Assembly: GCA_018857735.1 (NCBI GenBank)
Contig: JABMCL010003290.1
Span: forward strand, 124,001 to 188,000
From: Alviniconcha marisindica
Taxonomy: Eukaryota > Mollusca > Gastropoda > Provannidae
Reading direction: 5' to 3'
Length of the DNA: 64,000 bases
A program made the translations under genes and the position numbers. Below, piece by piece: positions 1 through 11,620 of the stretch. How positions within the stretch are numbered: position 1 is the stretch's first letter; each line of letters starts with the position of its first letter. Below the pieces are notes generated by a model. It did no database searches. It had not been told where the DNA came from and worked only from the letters and a program-made list of their open reading frames with translations.

Positions 1-64
1 CTTTGGTCTTGTATATGTATATTTACCAGTTAGCAAATTCATGATGATAACTTTGCAACTTCCT

Positions 65-1005
65 AAAACTGGCTGTTTGTCATGGAAGTTTGCAAACCAC
101 GGTTTGGTGTGGTCAGATTAAAAACAAAATATTCTAAACCACATATGAAACACAGGAAAATCTTTAATTTTTCAGGTGTTATCATTCACTTAATGGCATC
201 ATTCGCTTAATTGTCAGTGCCCTAGTTATTAACCAGTTAGCCCATTTCTGATGCAAAAATGACGAGAAAAAATTGCAGAAGTATGCAACCTTTGGGGTCA
301 AGTCTGAAATGTCACAATGCTGTTGCGTGAGAATGCATCACTGTGCAGTGTGTTAAGGCAAAGTCAACACTCAAAGATATGTAACTTCTTCTTCTTCCAC
401 AAAGCGGCCAACATCATTTTGTTGATGATTCTGTCACTACTGAGGTGGTTACAAAGGTTTGGGTCATTGTTGTAGTACTTAGTGAGCGTAGGCAAGGGAA
501 TTGGGGGTGGGGGTTTGAGGGGAAGGGAATGGGGCAGGGGATTTCAGTTGGTGTTTACAGGAGCGAGCCTGGACTTAAAACAGTCCAGTGACTCAGCTGT
601 CACAACCTCCTGGTGCAGTCCGTTCCAGTCTGGTATGGTCCTGTCTGTATTGTGTCCTGCAGGATGGGATGTCATAGCTGATTTGACATGCTACTGTTCC
701 CTTTACATTCAACTGCGTAGTTATCAAGTGGTATGCCCTAAAATGACAACACCATCTGAAAAGTAGTTTGCATCTTTTCAATTTTGGCTGTTTGTCACAG
801 AAATTTGCAACACAATTTCATCTAGTCAAAGTAAACATAACATGAATTTGAAAGTGTAAGGAACAGATAGAAAAATCTTTCCTGTTTTATGTGGTACCAC
901 TCTTTAAATTTTTCGTGCTCTAGTTATTTTAACAATAAGCAAGTTTCTGACACATAGCATGCAACTTTTGGGGCTGATTCTGAATTCTTTTGATGCTGTT
1001 GCAGA
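65..1005 (+). repeat. Diverged direct duplication (two copies about 715 bp apart)
   Basis: Bases about 65-325 and 780-1005 share a long collinear run of matching words: ggctgtttgtca, aaatctt, gtgcNctagttatt, gcaacNtttggggt and gatgctgttgc. They are two old copies of one roughly 240-bp sequence. A third, partial relative is at about 1045-1110. No coding potential or obvious terminal repeats are visible, so the family is unclassified. Confidence 0.5.
545..630 (-). pseudogene. LINE reverse-transcriptase C-terminal scrap
   Basis: On the minus strand this short stretch reads DWNGLHQEVVTAESLDCFKS. That is the W-N-x-LP-x-EVV-x-A-x-S-x(2)-FK-x-R-L signature at the extreme C-terminus of CR1-group LINE ORF2 proteins. 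Flanking sequence is not recognisably coding, so it is a small relic. Confidence 0.5.
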
Positions 1006-1334
1006 AGTCTGTAACTTGTCGTGGTGTCAAATGAAACAAAACATAATGAAATAAAGGTACATGATGAACAGAAGAATCTTTCATCTATTACATGGTGTTG
1101 TTTTCAATGTAAGTGCTGTGGTTTTTCACCGGTAACGTAAGAGTAGTAGTAGCAGTAGCAGTAAGTTGGTGTTTTACGCCCAGTCAACCAGTGTGGTTAT
1201 ATCAGGGTGAGACCTAAGAGTAGCGATGCGTAATAATACATTTTGGGCAAAAGTTGCAGACTTCCATGATTGTGTGAACCCACTATTAGACTTTTGTTTG
1301 TTGAAATGTGTATATATTTTTTCTCATGCATTGT

Positions 1335-1398
1335 TTGCACAGTACAGTGAGTTTAACTTGGCTTAGAGAATAGCACTTTACAAGAATTATCTATGAAT
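1335..1398 (+). repeat. L2-type LINE 3' tail relic
   Basis: The sequence gagaatagcactttacaag followed by aattatctat resembles the tail of the L2 copy ending at 27480 (gagaatagcgctatacaaaa, then gttatctattatt). An upstream match, cagtgagttt, also aligns. Only the terminal 60 or so bases remain. Confidence 0.45.
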
Positions 1399-1439
1399 CA
1401 ACCAAATGCATGCAGGCCAATGTTGTAAAAGCAACTTTA

Positions 1440-1676
1440 AACACAAAGAAAACAAATGGATGATTGAGGCATAAGTTGTAACCAAGCAACAAGGGCGGAA
1501 CACAACATAAAATCGTAAGTTAAAATCTAATTTGCAATTTATAATTAAAGCTTCTTTTTTTTAAACACAAAGCAATCAAACCAATGACTGAGGCTTAAAA
1601 GCAACCACAAAAATCATTTTCATAGCAGGGCATATAAGGTCATAAGTAAAATCTAATTTGCCATTTATAATTAAAT
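1440..1676 (+). repeat. Tandem duplication, about 124-bp unit
   Basis: Two adjacent diverged copies, about 1440-1555 and 1563-1676, share the order aacacaaag, tga-tgaggc, aaaatctaattgc and catttataattaaa. No ORF spans them. Confidence 0.5.
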
Positions 1677-1882
1677 TATTACAATTTACATGCCAGTTTT
1701 TGTTTGAAGAGGATGGGGGGAAATGAAATTCAATGAACTGAGAGGGCAGCAATGAGAAAGAATTGATTCTGCATCAGCAGAAGCATGCTTTGGTGTAGAT
1801 TCTGATCCACTGCATGCTTTTTAAAAGGAATATTAGCCTGCAGGACCTCCTACAGCTGGGTGATCAAGGTCAGCATGACACT

Positions 1883-1885
<3 letters not shown>

Positions 1886-1927
<42 letters not shown>

Positions 1928-2189
1928 GTGCGTGCAATTTTTTGGAAGACACAAATGTGTATATATTGTGATTTTAAGTACCTTTTAGTCTTCATGTGTG
2001 CATATGTGAGAAGGTGTGAGTGAGTGAGTCAGAGTGTGTGTGTGTGCGTGTGTGTGTGTGTGTGTGCACGCATGTTTGTGTGTGTGTGTGTGTGCACGCA
2101 TGTTTGTGTGTGTGTGTGTATACACACATGTGTGCATGAGTGAGTGTGAGTGAGTGTGTGAGTGTGTAATGTGTGATGTGTGTGTGTGT

Positions 2190-2226
<37 letters not shown>

Positions 2227-2332
2227 CGCACCTGTGTGTGCGAGTGTGTGTGTGTATGTGCACCTGTGTGTGTGTGTGTGTTTGTGGGTGTGCGCGCACT
2301 CATGTGTGTGTGTGTGTGTGTGTGTATGTTAC
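1886..2332. repeat. TG/CA microsatellite cluster
   Basis: An almost pure TG run (1886-1935) is followed after about 100 bp by a longer imperfect TG-rich array (about 2032-2332) with interspersed GCACGCATG and GAGTGAGTG variants. Apparent long Cys-Val or His-Thr reading frames here are artefacts of the dinucleotide repeat. Confidence 0.9.
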
Positions 2333-3254
2333 TTAAGATGAATTTTTTTGGCAGCATTTGTGTGAACGATATGGGAACCTGTGTGAATGATATGGGAACC
2401 AGTGTGAGTGAAACTGTATGTGGCCCTACCTTCTGAAATGAAACACTGATACTTTTTGTTATTTTGAGATTTTTCTATCATACTATTGGGTGGCTCAGTG
2501 AAGGTGGTTTGCACAAGTGAATGACCTTTGTAATCTTTCATGCAAGAAGTCGTGAGAGGTTGCAGCATCACTTCCGGGCCGATTTCTGTGTAGGCATTGC
2601 TTCACGCTGTGTATAACAATGGAAGTTGAACCTAGAATTGCGAAGCAGTACAAATGCCACCACCGTTGCAGTTGCAAACATTACTGGGAAAAGGGGATGG
2701 AGGGTGGAAAAAAGTGTCTTTGCGTCAATTTTTGGCTGACCAGAAGATCATGAATTTGTAGAAAAAATACGTTTTGGGGCATCCTATAGCAAGTTATTGC
2801 TTGTTGCCAGACACATTCTGACTATGGGCCTCCAAAAATTCCTTTAAAGTTGGCAGTGTAAAATTCGCAAATTCAATGTCATCGCCTTCCATTGTAAAGA
2901 AAGTATGCACCGGAAGTAAAAACAGCCAAGGGACTTAAACGATGCAGGGCAAAAGTCAAGGGAGTTAACAACTCTGCCTGAACTGCCCAATAGTTTACAC
3001 TGCACCACTGGGTGAATGAACTGCGATAACAGCCACCAGCCAAAGCAGAAATGTCCCGTGAAGGACTCAATGGCCTAGTGTACATGTGACTGAGGGAGAC
3101 CAACACTGTAATGTTAGCTGTTGGTCAAGAGCTTAGAGAGGAGATGGGTGCCACCAAGCCGCCATGAAGCCCACTGAAAGGACATGAGAAAGAAGAGACA
3201 GAACATGCTGGATTGGTTGGGGCCTGATCAACAATGGCCATGTGTCCCATCAGC

Positions 3255-4084
3255 TCACTTCAGGATGGGCATGATATATGTACTACTGGAGTGAAAGACA
3301 CCATCATCAAGATGCCAACACAGGGCATTACCATAGGAACGTGGAACGTTTGCACTCTCTATGCCTGAGGCAGAATTCAGGAGCTCACCCATAAGTTGAA
3401 ACCATATCACTGGGATATCACTGGACTCAGCGAAGTTCGGTGTACAGGACTCAGTAAAACATGAACAGAGAAGGGACACAAGATCTGGTTCTCTGGAGAT
3501 ATGAGAAGAAACACCAGCATCTATTGTCCAGAAGGAGATCGCCAGCAGCATTATGAACTGCACAGCCATCTCCATCAGACTTGTCTCCATCCACATCTCT
3601 GCCTGATCACACAATGTGACCATCATCCAAGTCTACGGTCCAACTTCAGACTATGACGACAGGGAAATTGAGGAGTTCTATGAATAACTGGACTCCATCA
3701 TTTTGACAGTCCCAAAAGAAAGACTTCCTGGTGGTCCAAGGAGACTGGAATGCCAAGGTAGGCTCAGAGGCACACCAGAACTTGGCAGGAACAGTGGGAT
3801 AATTTGGCATTGGGAAAACCAATGACAGAGGCCTGTGCCTTCTGGAGTTTGCCAGAAGCCACCACCTCACCCTGGCCAACATTCTCCACCCTCACAAGCT
3901 GTCAAGAACTGCAACCTGGCATTCACCCAACTGGCAGGTCCACAATCAGACTGACTTCATTCTGACTCTACAATGCGCGAACACAAGAATGTTCCCTGGT
4001 GCTGACATTAGCAGCAACAATGATCTTGTGCTGGCAACTTTCAAGTTGAGGCTGAAAGCCAGGTGCTGTCTGAAGTGTCCTTGC
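3255..4084 (+). pseudogene. RTE-type LINE: endonuclease half (5' part)
   Basis: Plus-strand frames, broken by stops and frameshifts, encode an apurinic-like endonuclease. The visible motifs are TIGTWNVCTLYA (N-terminal strand), DITGLSEVRCTG (the E of the active site), VVQGDWNAKVG (D-x-N) and NNDLVLATFKLRLKA near the domain end. This motif set and wording fit RTE/BovB-like LINEs (the endonuclease also found in 'craniofacial development protein 2-like' annotations). The 5' UTR probably starts near 2930. The domain is cut after 4084 by a Rex1-like LINE and resumes at 5743. It is decayed and cannot be active. Confidence 0.75.
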
Positions 4085-4089
4085 ATCTG

Positions 4090-5742
4090 ATGTCTTACAA
4101 GTAGACTTCAATACGTAAGGCTAAATGGATTACTATCAACTGCTATTAGAACAAACACTGGTGCACCTCAAGGTACAGTTTCAGCACCCTTTTTGTTTGC
4201 ACTGTATACAGCTGACTGTAGAAGCACTGATGAGTCATGTCCTGTAGTAAAATTTGCAGATGATACAGAACTGTTTGGAAAAATTAGTAATGATGAAGAT
4301 GCAATATCCCACAAGCAGATTGAAAACTTTGTGAACTGATGTGATAAAAATTACTTGTATTTGAATGTTTCCACAACAAAAGAGATGTGCATTGATTTTA
4401 GGAAGAATCAAAGATTATTATTATTATTATTGATTGCTTTTATATAGCGCTATTCTCCACTCTTGAGCGGACTCACTGCACTAGCATGTGCTTCTACGTG
4501 AGTGAATAGCTTTTTATAGCGCAGTTTTTTAATATCCACTGAAGTGGTGTACTTACAGTGCTAGCATGGCTGGTGCCACAAGAAACTGTTGCCATCTCGG
4601 TGCGTTCTGTGTACACCATACAACCATGCACCATTTCACTTCATGCATAGCCACATACATAAGGTGTATGCGTGTTTAGCTGTAACCTGCCACCTGCACT
4701 TTTGGCAGAATGACCGGGGTCTTTTACGTGTTACACGGGGGTGGAACAGATATAGAAATAAGAGTCAGCACAGAAAGTTGACCCTAGAGAAGAAAATTCT
4801 CCAACCACTCCAGCAGGGATTCGAACCCGCGACCTTTCGATCACGAGTCCGGCGCGCTAACCACTGAGCTATCTCCGTCCCCAAAAGATGCCCCAAACCA
4901 GTCTACATTAAAGGAGAAGCATGGGAGAGAGTAGATACATATAAGTACTTAGGTGTGGTTTTTGATAATAAATTGAACTGGGAAGAGAACATCAACTCTG
5001 TGCTGAAAAAAGTGAACTCGAGAATGTATTGCATGAGAAAGCTGAGATCATTCAGAGTAAATTCAGATATGCTAGTAACTTTTTATAATGCTGTAATATG
5101 TAGTATTATTACGTTTGGTTTTGTCTGTTGGGGTGGGAATATTTCAAAATTAGATAGAGGGAGGTTGGAAAAGATTGCAAAAAAAAAGCAGGTCATGTTA
5201 TGGGAAAGCCACTGGACAGTTTTAAGACTTTACACGAAAAGAGACTGTACAGAAACTAATGCAAATATTAAACGACCCTACACACCCAATGAGACACTAC
5301 TTTGATAGCAGGAGTGGAAGATTTTTACTTCCGAGAACAAATACAAACCGTTATAAAGCCTCATTTTTACCCTCAGCTCTGTCAGTTTTTAATGAAAATT
5401 ATACCAGTCATTAACTGAGTATGCGCATGCATCAAGGTGTCTGTTGAGGATGATAACTTTCTAACGGAGGGTTGGGGATGTGTGAACCTAATGATTTTTT
5501 TTTAATTTGAAAGTTTTTATGTTTTGGTTTGACACAGAGAAAGCATTATTCCAGGTAATTTTGGGTTTGCTATAACTAAGTATTAGTGTATGCAGATTGA
5601 GAGAGAAGGGGGTGTATGTCTAAGAGTGTGTATGTGCGTGTGGTTCATGATTTAGAATTATTGAGATATGTTCTTCGTTGTGCGATTGAACAACAGCTTT
5701 AATTTCCCACTGGGATTAATAAAGTATATTGTTATTGTTGTT
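4090..5742 (+). mobile_element. Rex1-like LINE inserted in the RTE LINE (5'-truncated)
   Basis: The reverse-transcriptase segment reads NTGAPQGTVSAPFLFALYTA and then VKFADDTELFG (catalytic FADD). After the SINE interruption it resumes with YKYLGVVFDNKLNWEENI and the thumb region at 4955-5305. The 3' end has aatttcccactgggattaat, then aaagtat and a short TTGTT-rich tail, typical of Rex1/Babar elements. A 5-bp duplication ATCTG (4085-4089 and 5743-5747) flanks the insert. Removing it restores an in-frame RTE reading across the junction. Confidence 0.72.
4416..4883 (-). mobile_element. tRNA-derived SINE inside the Rex1-like LINE
   Basis: Minus-strand element with a tRNA-like head at about 4883-4803. 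It has a box A (TAGCTCAGTGG), a loop CTCGTGA with a nominal CGT anticodon, and a perfect box B (GGTTCGAATCC). The centre includes tgaccggggtcttttacgtg, a block I recall as recurrent in marine invertebrate repeats. The 3' end has an agcgctatataaaagc motif followed by an AAT microsatellite tail, resembling the tail of the local L2 LINEs. That suggests L2 machinery mobilised it. AAAGAT at 4410-4415 and 4884-4889 is the likely target-site duplication. Confidence 0.78.
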
Positions 5743-7805
5743 ATCTGCCTTGATCTTGAGATGCTCAAGGACCCGCAAGTGACTGAGATTTTCCAGGCCC
5801 AAGTTGGTGGCAAGTTTGCAGCACTCAGCCTCATCGACAGTGACATCGACACATTCACCAGTGACATCAAAGAGGTGCTACTCACAACAGCAGAAGAAGT
5901 ACTGGGCAGGCAGCAAAAGAAAATCCAGCCACGGGTGATAAATGAGGTCCTTAATCTATGTGATAGGAGACAAGAGCTGAGAGGGAGAAAGCATGCAAGT
6001 GAAGAGGCATGGACAAAATACCAGTGGGTGCACAGAGAGGTCAGGAAGAAGATGAGAGCAGCCAAAGAGGAGTGGATAGAGGAGTGGATAGTGCCACTGA
6101 GAAAGGCATGGAAACCGGTCAGTCAAGAGCAGCTGTCATCAGAGATAAAGATGGCAAGCTTCTGACAGACAGTGAAAAAGTCCTGAAGAGGTGGACAGAT
6201 TACTGCAACAGCCTATATAACTACAAACTCTGCACAGACACCTCCATACTACAAAAGACCCAGAGCTCCAGAGAAGGCAAGAACAGCCCACCTGTGATGA
6301 AGAAGGAGGTAGAAGCAGCTGTAAAGAGCCTCAAGGCAGGCAAGTCACCTGGAGTGGGTAACATCCCCTCAGAGCTGCTGAAAAGCCAAACTTAAGCAGT
6401 AACAAAGGTCTTGACAGCTCTGCCAGAAGGTCTGGAAGGAGAAGAAACGGCCAAGGGTGTGGACATAGTCATTGGTGATACTCTACCCAAGAATGGAAAT
6501 GTCAGACAGTGCCAAAACTACAGGACCATAAGCCTGATTAGCAATCCCAGCAAGGTTATCCTCTGAGTGATCCTCCACTGACTGAAAGCAAAGCCTGAGG
6601 AGCTACTTGCAGAAGAATGGGCAAGTTTCAGAACAGGCCAGAGCACAGTGGAACAGATATTCAACTGCAGGGTCCTCATCGAGAAACATCTACAACATCA
6701 ACAGGACCTGTTCCACAACTTCACTGACTTCAAGAAAGCCTTCGACAGAGTGTGGCATGATGGTCTCTGGCATGTCCTCAGAGGCTTCAACATCAAGGAA
6801 GGGCTTGTTCAAGTCATCCAGGCCCTTTATGAACACTCCAGCAGTGCAGTTTCTCCTCACCAACCAGCTGGAGAACTATTCCAAACAACAGTTGGCGTCA
6901 GGCATGGATGCCTACTCTCCCCAGTACTATTCAACCTGTTCACACCTCCATCTCCATTGGCGGCAGGCCACTCTGCAACCTCCAGTTTGCAGACGACATT
7001 GACCTTATGGAAGGCAGCAGCAATGAGCTCCAAGACCTCATGAGCAGACTCAATGCAAGAGCCAGTGCGTATGGCATGGAAGTCAGCACAGAGAAATCTA
7101 AGGTCATGGTAAACAGTACAAATGAGATCAGTGTCAACATCACCATAAACGGTGAGCCCCTGGAAGAAGTGGCCAGCTTCGAGTACTTCGGAGCCACCCT
7201 GTCAAAAGACGGCACATGCAGAGCAGAAATCCACATCCAGATCGCCACAGCCACAGCAGTGATGGCCAGGCTGAACAGCATGTGGAAAAGCAACATCAGC
7301 TTCCAAACCAAATTCCAGCTCTTCAGGTTGCTGGTTGTCTCCATCCTGCTCTAAAGATATGAGACATGGACTCTGCTGGTGGACAGCAAGAGAAGAATCC
7401 AAGCATTTGAGACCAAGTGCCTGAGGAAACTTCTCTGCATCTTGTACAGAGAGCACAAGACCAGACCAATGATTGTGTGGAGCTCGGTCAAGAGCCTCAT
7501 GGGTCCCAGAGAACCTCTCCTGGCAACTGTCAGGCAATGAAGGTAGCCTGGTTTGGCTGTGTCATGAGGCATAACATCCTCTCCAAAACTGTCATGCAAG
7601 GCACTGTCAAAGGAGGGGACACAGATGTGGGAGACAACGAAACACCTGGTCCAACAACAGCAAAGACTGGATGGAGATGACCTTCTCAGACCTCCTGTTG
7701 ATGGCTGCCAACAAAACAGCTTGGAGGAGGACGTCTGCTTCTTCTGCCCTCAGGTCCCCCTGATGACTGCAAAAGTTGAGGGACTGACGTAACGCGACGT
7801 GATAG
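5743..7805 (+). pseudogene. RTE-type LINE: linker and reverse-transcriptase half
   Basis: Continues the element whose endonuclease ends at 4084. The pieces in order are a charged linker (LDLEMLKDPQVTEIFQAQVG at about 5750), KAGKSPGVGNIPSELL, the palm entry (NFTDFKKAFDRVWHDGLW at about 6715), GVRHGCLLSPVLFN (about 6893), the catalytic LQFADDIDLMEGSSNELQD (about 6980), FEYFGATLSKDGTC, and the C-terminal RHNILSKTVMQGTVKGG region. At least two frameshifts and several stops break it, so it is dead. Without the Rex1 insert the element is about 3.2 kb, the usual RTE length. Confidence 0.82.
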
Positions 7806-7810
7806 AGCAC

Positions 7811-8563
7811 ATAATTCTCTTTAAAATGATTAAAATTAGTTCATGGGTCTTGTTATTGTAACAATTTGAAGTCACAACCACCACAGCATCTCATTTGAGA
7901 AATCAGCAAACAGAAAGTTTTCACCACAGTGCTTAGCAGCAAGTGAATGCATGTTTAAAAGACAGAGTTTAATGACATTTCAAAGAAACCTTTTTTTTTC
8001 TTTTTACAAAACAAGCAATATAAAAAGAATTTACATAAGGAGCAAGTAAGATTGGGCAATCTGATTTTGCTGAAAATCCAAAATCTAAAAAATGGAAGCT
8101 CCCTTTAAAAATGTCACAATGAGAAAGTGGCCTTCGATCCATCCAACTCATTTTGAATGGCAGGGTCACATACATTCTTAGTTTTTATTTCCTTGCTTTA
8201 TTAAGTTTTATAATAAGTATGCAATACAACAATACTTTATTAATCCTTAAAAAGGAAATCTGGTTGTCTGCCTTCAACAAATACTTCATAAAATCAAGTT
8301 AATAAAAGTACTTATTTACTTACTTTTATTAACTTGTTTTTATGAAGTATTTGTCAAAGGCAGACAACCAAATTTCCTTTTTAAGGATTAATAAAGTATT
8401 GTTGTATTGTATTGTATTAATACTATTATATGTGTGTGTGCATGTTGAAATTGGCAAATGTATACATGTCATATTTCTATGAAATCACTGTCCATGGTTA
8501 TTCAATGCCTAGCAGTAAAATTCCTGCTGACAGAATATATAACACAAGAAGTTAAGTACTTAC
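7811..8563. other. Non-coding interval, fold-back only
   Basis: AT-rich DNA between the RTE 3' end and the 8.6-kb TAF6L exon. The fold-back at 8221-8410 is the only structure I can support here. Being downstream of the exon donor, it should be TAF6L intron. Confidence 0.6.
8221..8410. repeat. 90-bp inverted repeat (fold-back of a Rex1-like 3' end)
   Basis: The arms 8221-8310 and 8321-8410 are inverted copies differing at about 5 of 90 positions, separated by a 10-nt loop. The right arm ends aaggattaataaagtattg and then TTGTA repeats, like the Rex1-like tail at 5710-5740. It therefore looks like two head-to-head copies of a LINE 3' end. As RNA it would make a long hairpin. Confidence 0.85.
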
Positions 8564-8665
8564 GTAGGGCTGTGTTTCCAGAAACAAAGCTTGGTTCTGC
8601 ACAAGTGACTCCACTGTACGCATCAGTAAAGTTAACTTGGACACATCATGGCTGACTGCTTTCAC
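8564..8665 (-). CDS. TAF6L: TAF6L exon: HEAT domain, VSHD motif
   Basis: Minus-strand exon of 102 nt (34 codons), phase 0 at both ends, with acceptor cttgtcag and donor gtaagt. It begins VKAVSHDVSKLTLLMRTVES and ends FLETQPY. This matches the TAF6L sequence V-K-S-VSHD-L-x(2)-L-x-x-LL-x(2)-x-x-SL, with an aligned helix end at the PY. Downstream exons (the region equivalent to the NDHWTLRD block) were not found in 1-8563 and probably lie outside the window. No stop codon of the gene is visible here. Confidence 0.88.
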
Positions 8666-9659
8666 CTGACAAGGACATATAAATGTATGCAAATACTGTT
8701 CAGTCATTCATAAAGTACAGTACCCCTTAATCACATTAATCTTCTAAGCGGTCATGACACTGACTAAATTGGGATGTGCGGAGGGCAAATAGGACTGTCA
8801 AACCAGCCTATATGTATATGTCTTTAAAGTTACAAACAGGCAGCTTAAATGCTGTATACAAATGATGGCTTTGATACTGCTGTTACCAACAGAGGTTACT
8901 ATAGTACTATTTAGGAGAAAATGAACATTTGTATGGACTAACTTTATCCCACATACCACTGTAGATCACAAACTACTCAAGCAATTTGGATTTATGCACT
9001 CAAGGCATATATCATTGTCAACACACACAACAAAGAGAGGGACTGGAAAATCTCAAGTGGGAAGGCAAGTGGGAAGTGGGCCTTTAGGTTAATAACATGT
9101 CTGCTATATGTCCATCTCTTACTACAACGGTGGGGAAGGGGACACAGAGCTTCACTGCACAAGGTTTATATTTTTGCAAACCATCAAAAAAGTATTTTGG
9201 AATTAATATTTAAAACAAGAATCACAAACTGATTAAACAAAAAAGAGTTGAGTGAAACTACAGAAGTGAGTGATTTTTGTTTGTCTTTTTGTAACTTAGA
9301 TTTTGTTGTTTGCTCAAGTTAAATGTGAATGAAATGACATTTGGGCAAAGGTGGAGATCTTGGCCTGCTGTCTGATATTTTGTGTCACAAATACCCTCAG
9401 AATCATATCTATAATCTAACAAATAAGCTAAAATTTGCAACAAAAAACTGAGTTTTATCACGTCTTTGACAGTAGGTTCACACAATGGCAGAAGTCTGCA
9501 ACTTTTCCCCAAATGTATTACATGTCACCTACCCTTAGGTCAGAAAGGATATTACTTTTTTTATTAGCATCCCTTCACCTTTCTCTGTCACTCTTCTGTG
9601 ACATTTCAGTTTTATGTCACAGAATATTCATTACATCACACCTATTACACCTCATTGTG
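8666..9659. other. Intronic interval without recognised genes
   Basis: Only fragments are seen. Around 9384-9465, tcacaaatac ... aaaatttgcaac ... gagttttatca resembles one arm of the MITE at 46917-47238. No ORF with family signatures is present. Confidence 0.5.
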
Positions 9660-9882
9660 ATGCCAACATTTTTCCAAGCACTGGACAGGAAAACAACATA
9701 GCTCAATTAAAAACAGTTAAGTGGTTTAGCTTTTCACTTCATTTTTCATCATTTTTGACCATTTAGCTGTTGTGTAATTGTCGTTTTGTAGCTTGACAAA
9801 GGGGATTACCCCCAAAATTTGCTGGTTTTGTCTTGTCCTAATAAATGGTGTTCTTTTGAACCTTATATGTGTTTGGATCAAA
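9660..9882 (+). repeat. Penelope-like terminal repeat copy 1
   Basis: One of four copies in the window of a roughly 240-bp repeat. Its hallmarks are caagcactggacaggaaaa, catagctcaatta, a compact hairpin region (cttgacaaaggggattaccc followed by cccaaaat), a tgtcctaataaa block and gtgttcttttgaacctta with tgtgtttggatc at the end. The hairpin-plus-CAAAA layout, followed by a taataaa block, recalls Penelope-like elements that carry hammerhead ribozyme motifs. Here the core is mutated relative to the hammerhead consensus. Confidence 0.5.
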
Positions 9883-9929
9883 TTTTGTGGAGGTGATTAT
9901 TCTGAGAGATGTTTCTGCAGCTAAGCCAG

Positions 9930-11620
9930 ACCAATTTTTCCCAAAATCTTTGAAACAAAAGGAAGATTTGAGACCGGACAGAATTTGTTCAGACCATTTG
10001 GGTCAAGACTGGGTTATTTTAAGTGCCTGAACCAATGAGGCACTGTACCAGTGGAGAGGGAGTGGTTGACAAAGTTTGGTACCAGTGGAACAAGGTCTGC
10101 CAGACACTGCTTAGCAACAGAAGCTGGGATTGGATCAAGACAACAGATTTTGACAGGTGTTTGTACAATGAGATCATGAAATGTTTTCTCAGAAAAGGAT
10201 TGAAATTGTAAACCAGGACCACTGTAGCTTGAAAAGCTGACAAAAAAGAGTCAAGATCATTCCGGATCTTCTTGACTGTCTGAGAAAAAGCCACAAAAGC
10301 ACTCTGGGAGATCTGAGCACGATAATTTGGCATGGAGGGGACTGCTCTTAGTTTTACCAAGATCACTGGATGCAGCCAAGGGCTGCTTCCTGGAAGAGCA
10401 GGCAGGAATCTTGTCAAAACACAGTTTTCTGACTGATTTTATAGCAGCCTTAACAGCAGCACACTCAGTGGTGTCTATGTCTGTGAGCAGTGAGCCAGGT
10501 GGCTCTCCAGCGGCACTCTACCTCTCTCTGCTTCCATTCAGCTGCCCTCATTGCATTGTTCAAGCAGGGGGCCAAAGGACAGACTCTGATGCACCTGGTC
10601 ATCAAGGGGGTGTGGCAGTCCAGGATCTGATAAAGGCCATTGTTGTAGATGTCCACTAGCTCTAACTCAGCACACCACCTGGCGCCCTCAACCAGGGCCT
10701 TGATGTCAGACAGGAAGCTGAGGGAATCAATGGCCCTCATGTTATATGAAGCTAAAAGTTGCTTGGCTCCAGTTGCTGTGGTGGAAAAGATGGCCTTGTG
10801 GTCACCAAGAACATCAATCTCTTTGACATTCGTAAATGAAAGGCAGGCGACATCTGAACACACTACAATCCAGTTCACAGGGAAATCAACAATCTGTATA
10901 AGATCATGAACTTGCAACAGTCTTGAGCTGCTTGACTTCACTGTTGGAGGTGTCGTTGTAATAAAAAATTGAAGTCATCAAGGACCACAAAATCATTGCA
11001 AGAGCCAGAATACATGGGCAGAAGGTCATGGAATTCATCAAAAAACATGCAGTTAGTGAGTTTGTTTTTCCTCTATGGGGAAGGCCTGTTGAAACACACA
11101 ACTGAAACAAACTGTCACTAAAATGATATGACTGAATCAAATGAAAGAGATTTAAAAGATGTGCATTTGGTAAAGCAGTTTTTGTTTTGTTTTTGTTTTT
11201 CACAACAAAAGCAATTCCACCACCCCTAGATGCTATGCAATGAAATTATCAGAAGTTGTAGCCCACAGGAGTCAGTTCAGCAATGTACAGCCTCATCACC
11301 CTGTAGACGCAGCCACATCTCTGTCATCATGAGAATGTCTACACCATTATCCAAAATCAGTGGCCTTCTGTCAACGGGACTGAGCAGACGGGACTGTAGC
11401 TTACTGTGACATGAAGAAGATGGAGGTGAGATGGTCACATTGTCATCATCAGCCTGGCGAAGGCAGACAGGTACCAAGGCACCAGATTAGCGAGGTTGGC
11501 ACCCCTTGGATGCCCAACACAGAGCACAGCTTCAGAATGGCTCAACCACACACAACACTGATCCGCTGTCTATCTGTTCAGTATGACTACCTACAAGACA
11601 GGTGGTACCTAATACCCAAG
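9930..11620 (-). pseudogene. L2-type LINE: endonuclease and start of RT
   Basis: Minus-strand frames give LILDNGVDILMMTEMWLRLQ (endonuclease, about 11370), a PHR-x-KTNSLTACFLMNSMTF region in shifted frames, FYYNDTSNS and VHDLIQIVDFPVN (about 10870), DVLGDHKAIFS (about 10800), then a linker and the RT entry (about 10130-9935: SLDPNGLNKFCPVSNLPFVS). The series matches L2/CR1 ORF2. It stops abruptly at about 9930, just past the Penelope-like repeat, and has several frameshifts. It is dead. Confidence 0.72.

Noticed and set aside
1985..2436. Several long overlapping frames rich in Cys-Val or His-Thr
   Set aside because: They are translations of a TG/CA microsatellite on both strands, with no domain or codon bias. 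The same applies at 13964-14559, 27003-27224 and 60201-60386.
4803..4883. A functional tRNA gene (CGT anticodon)
   Set aside because: Boxes A and B are good, but the anticodon stem is mispaired. The sequence is the head of a 468-bp SINE with its own target-site duplication and tail.
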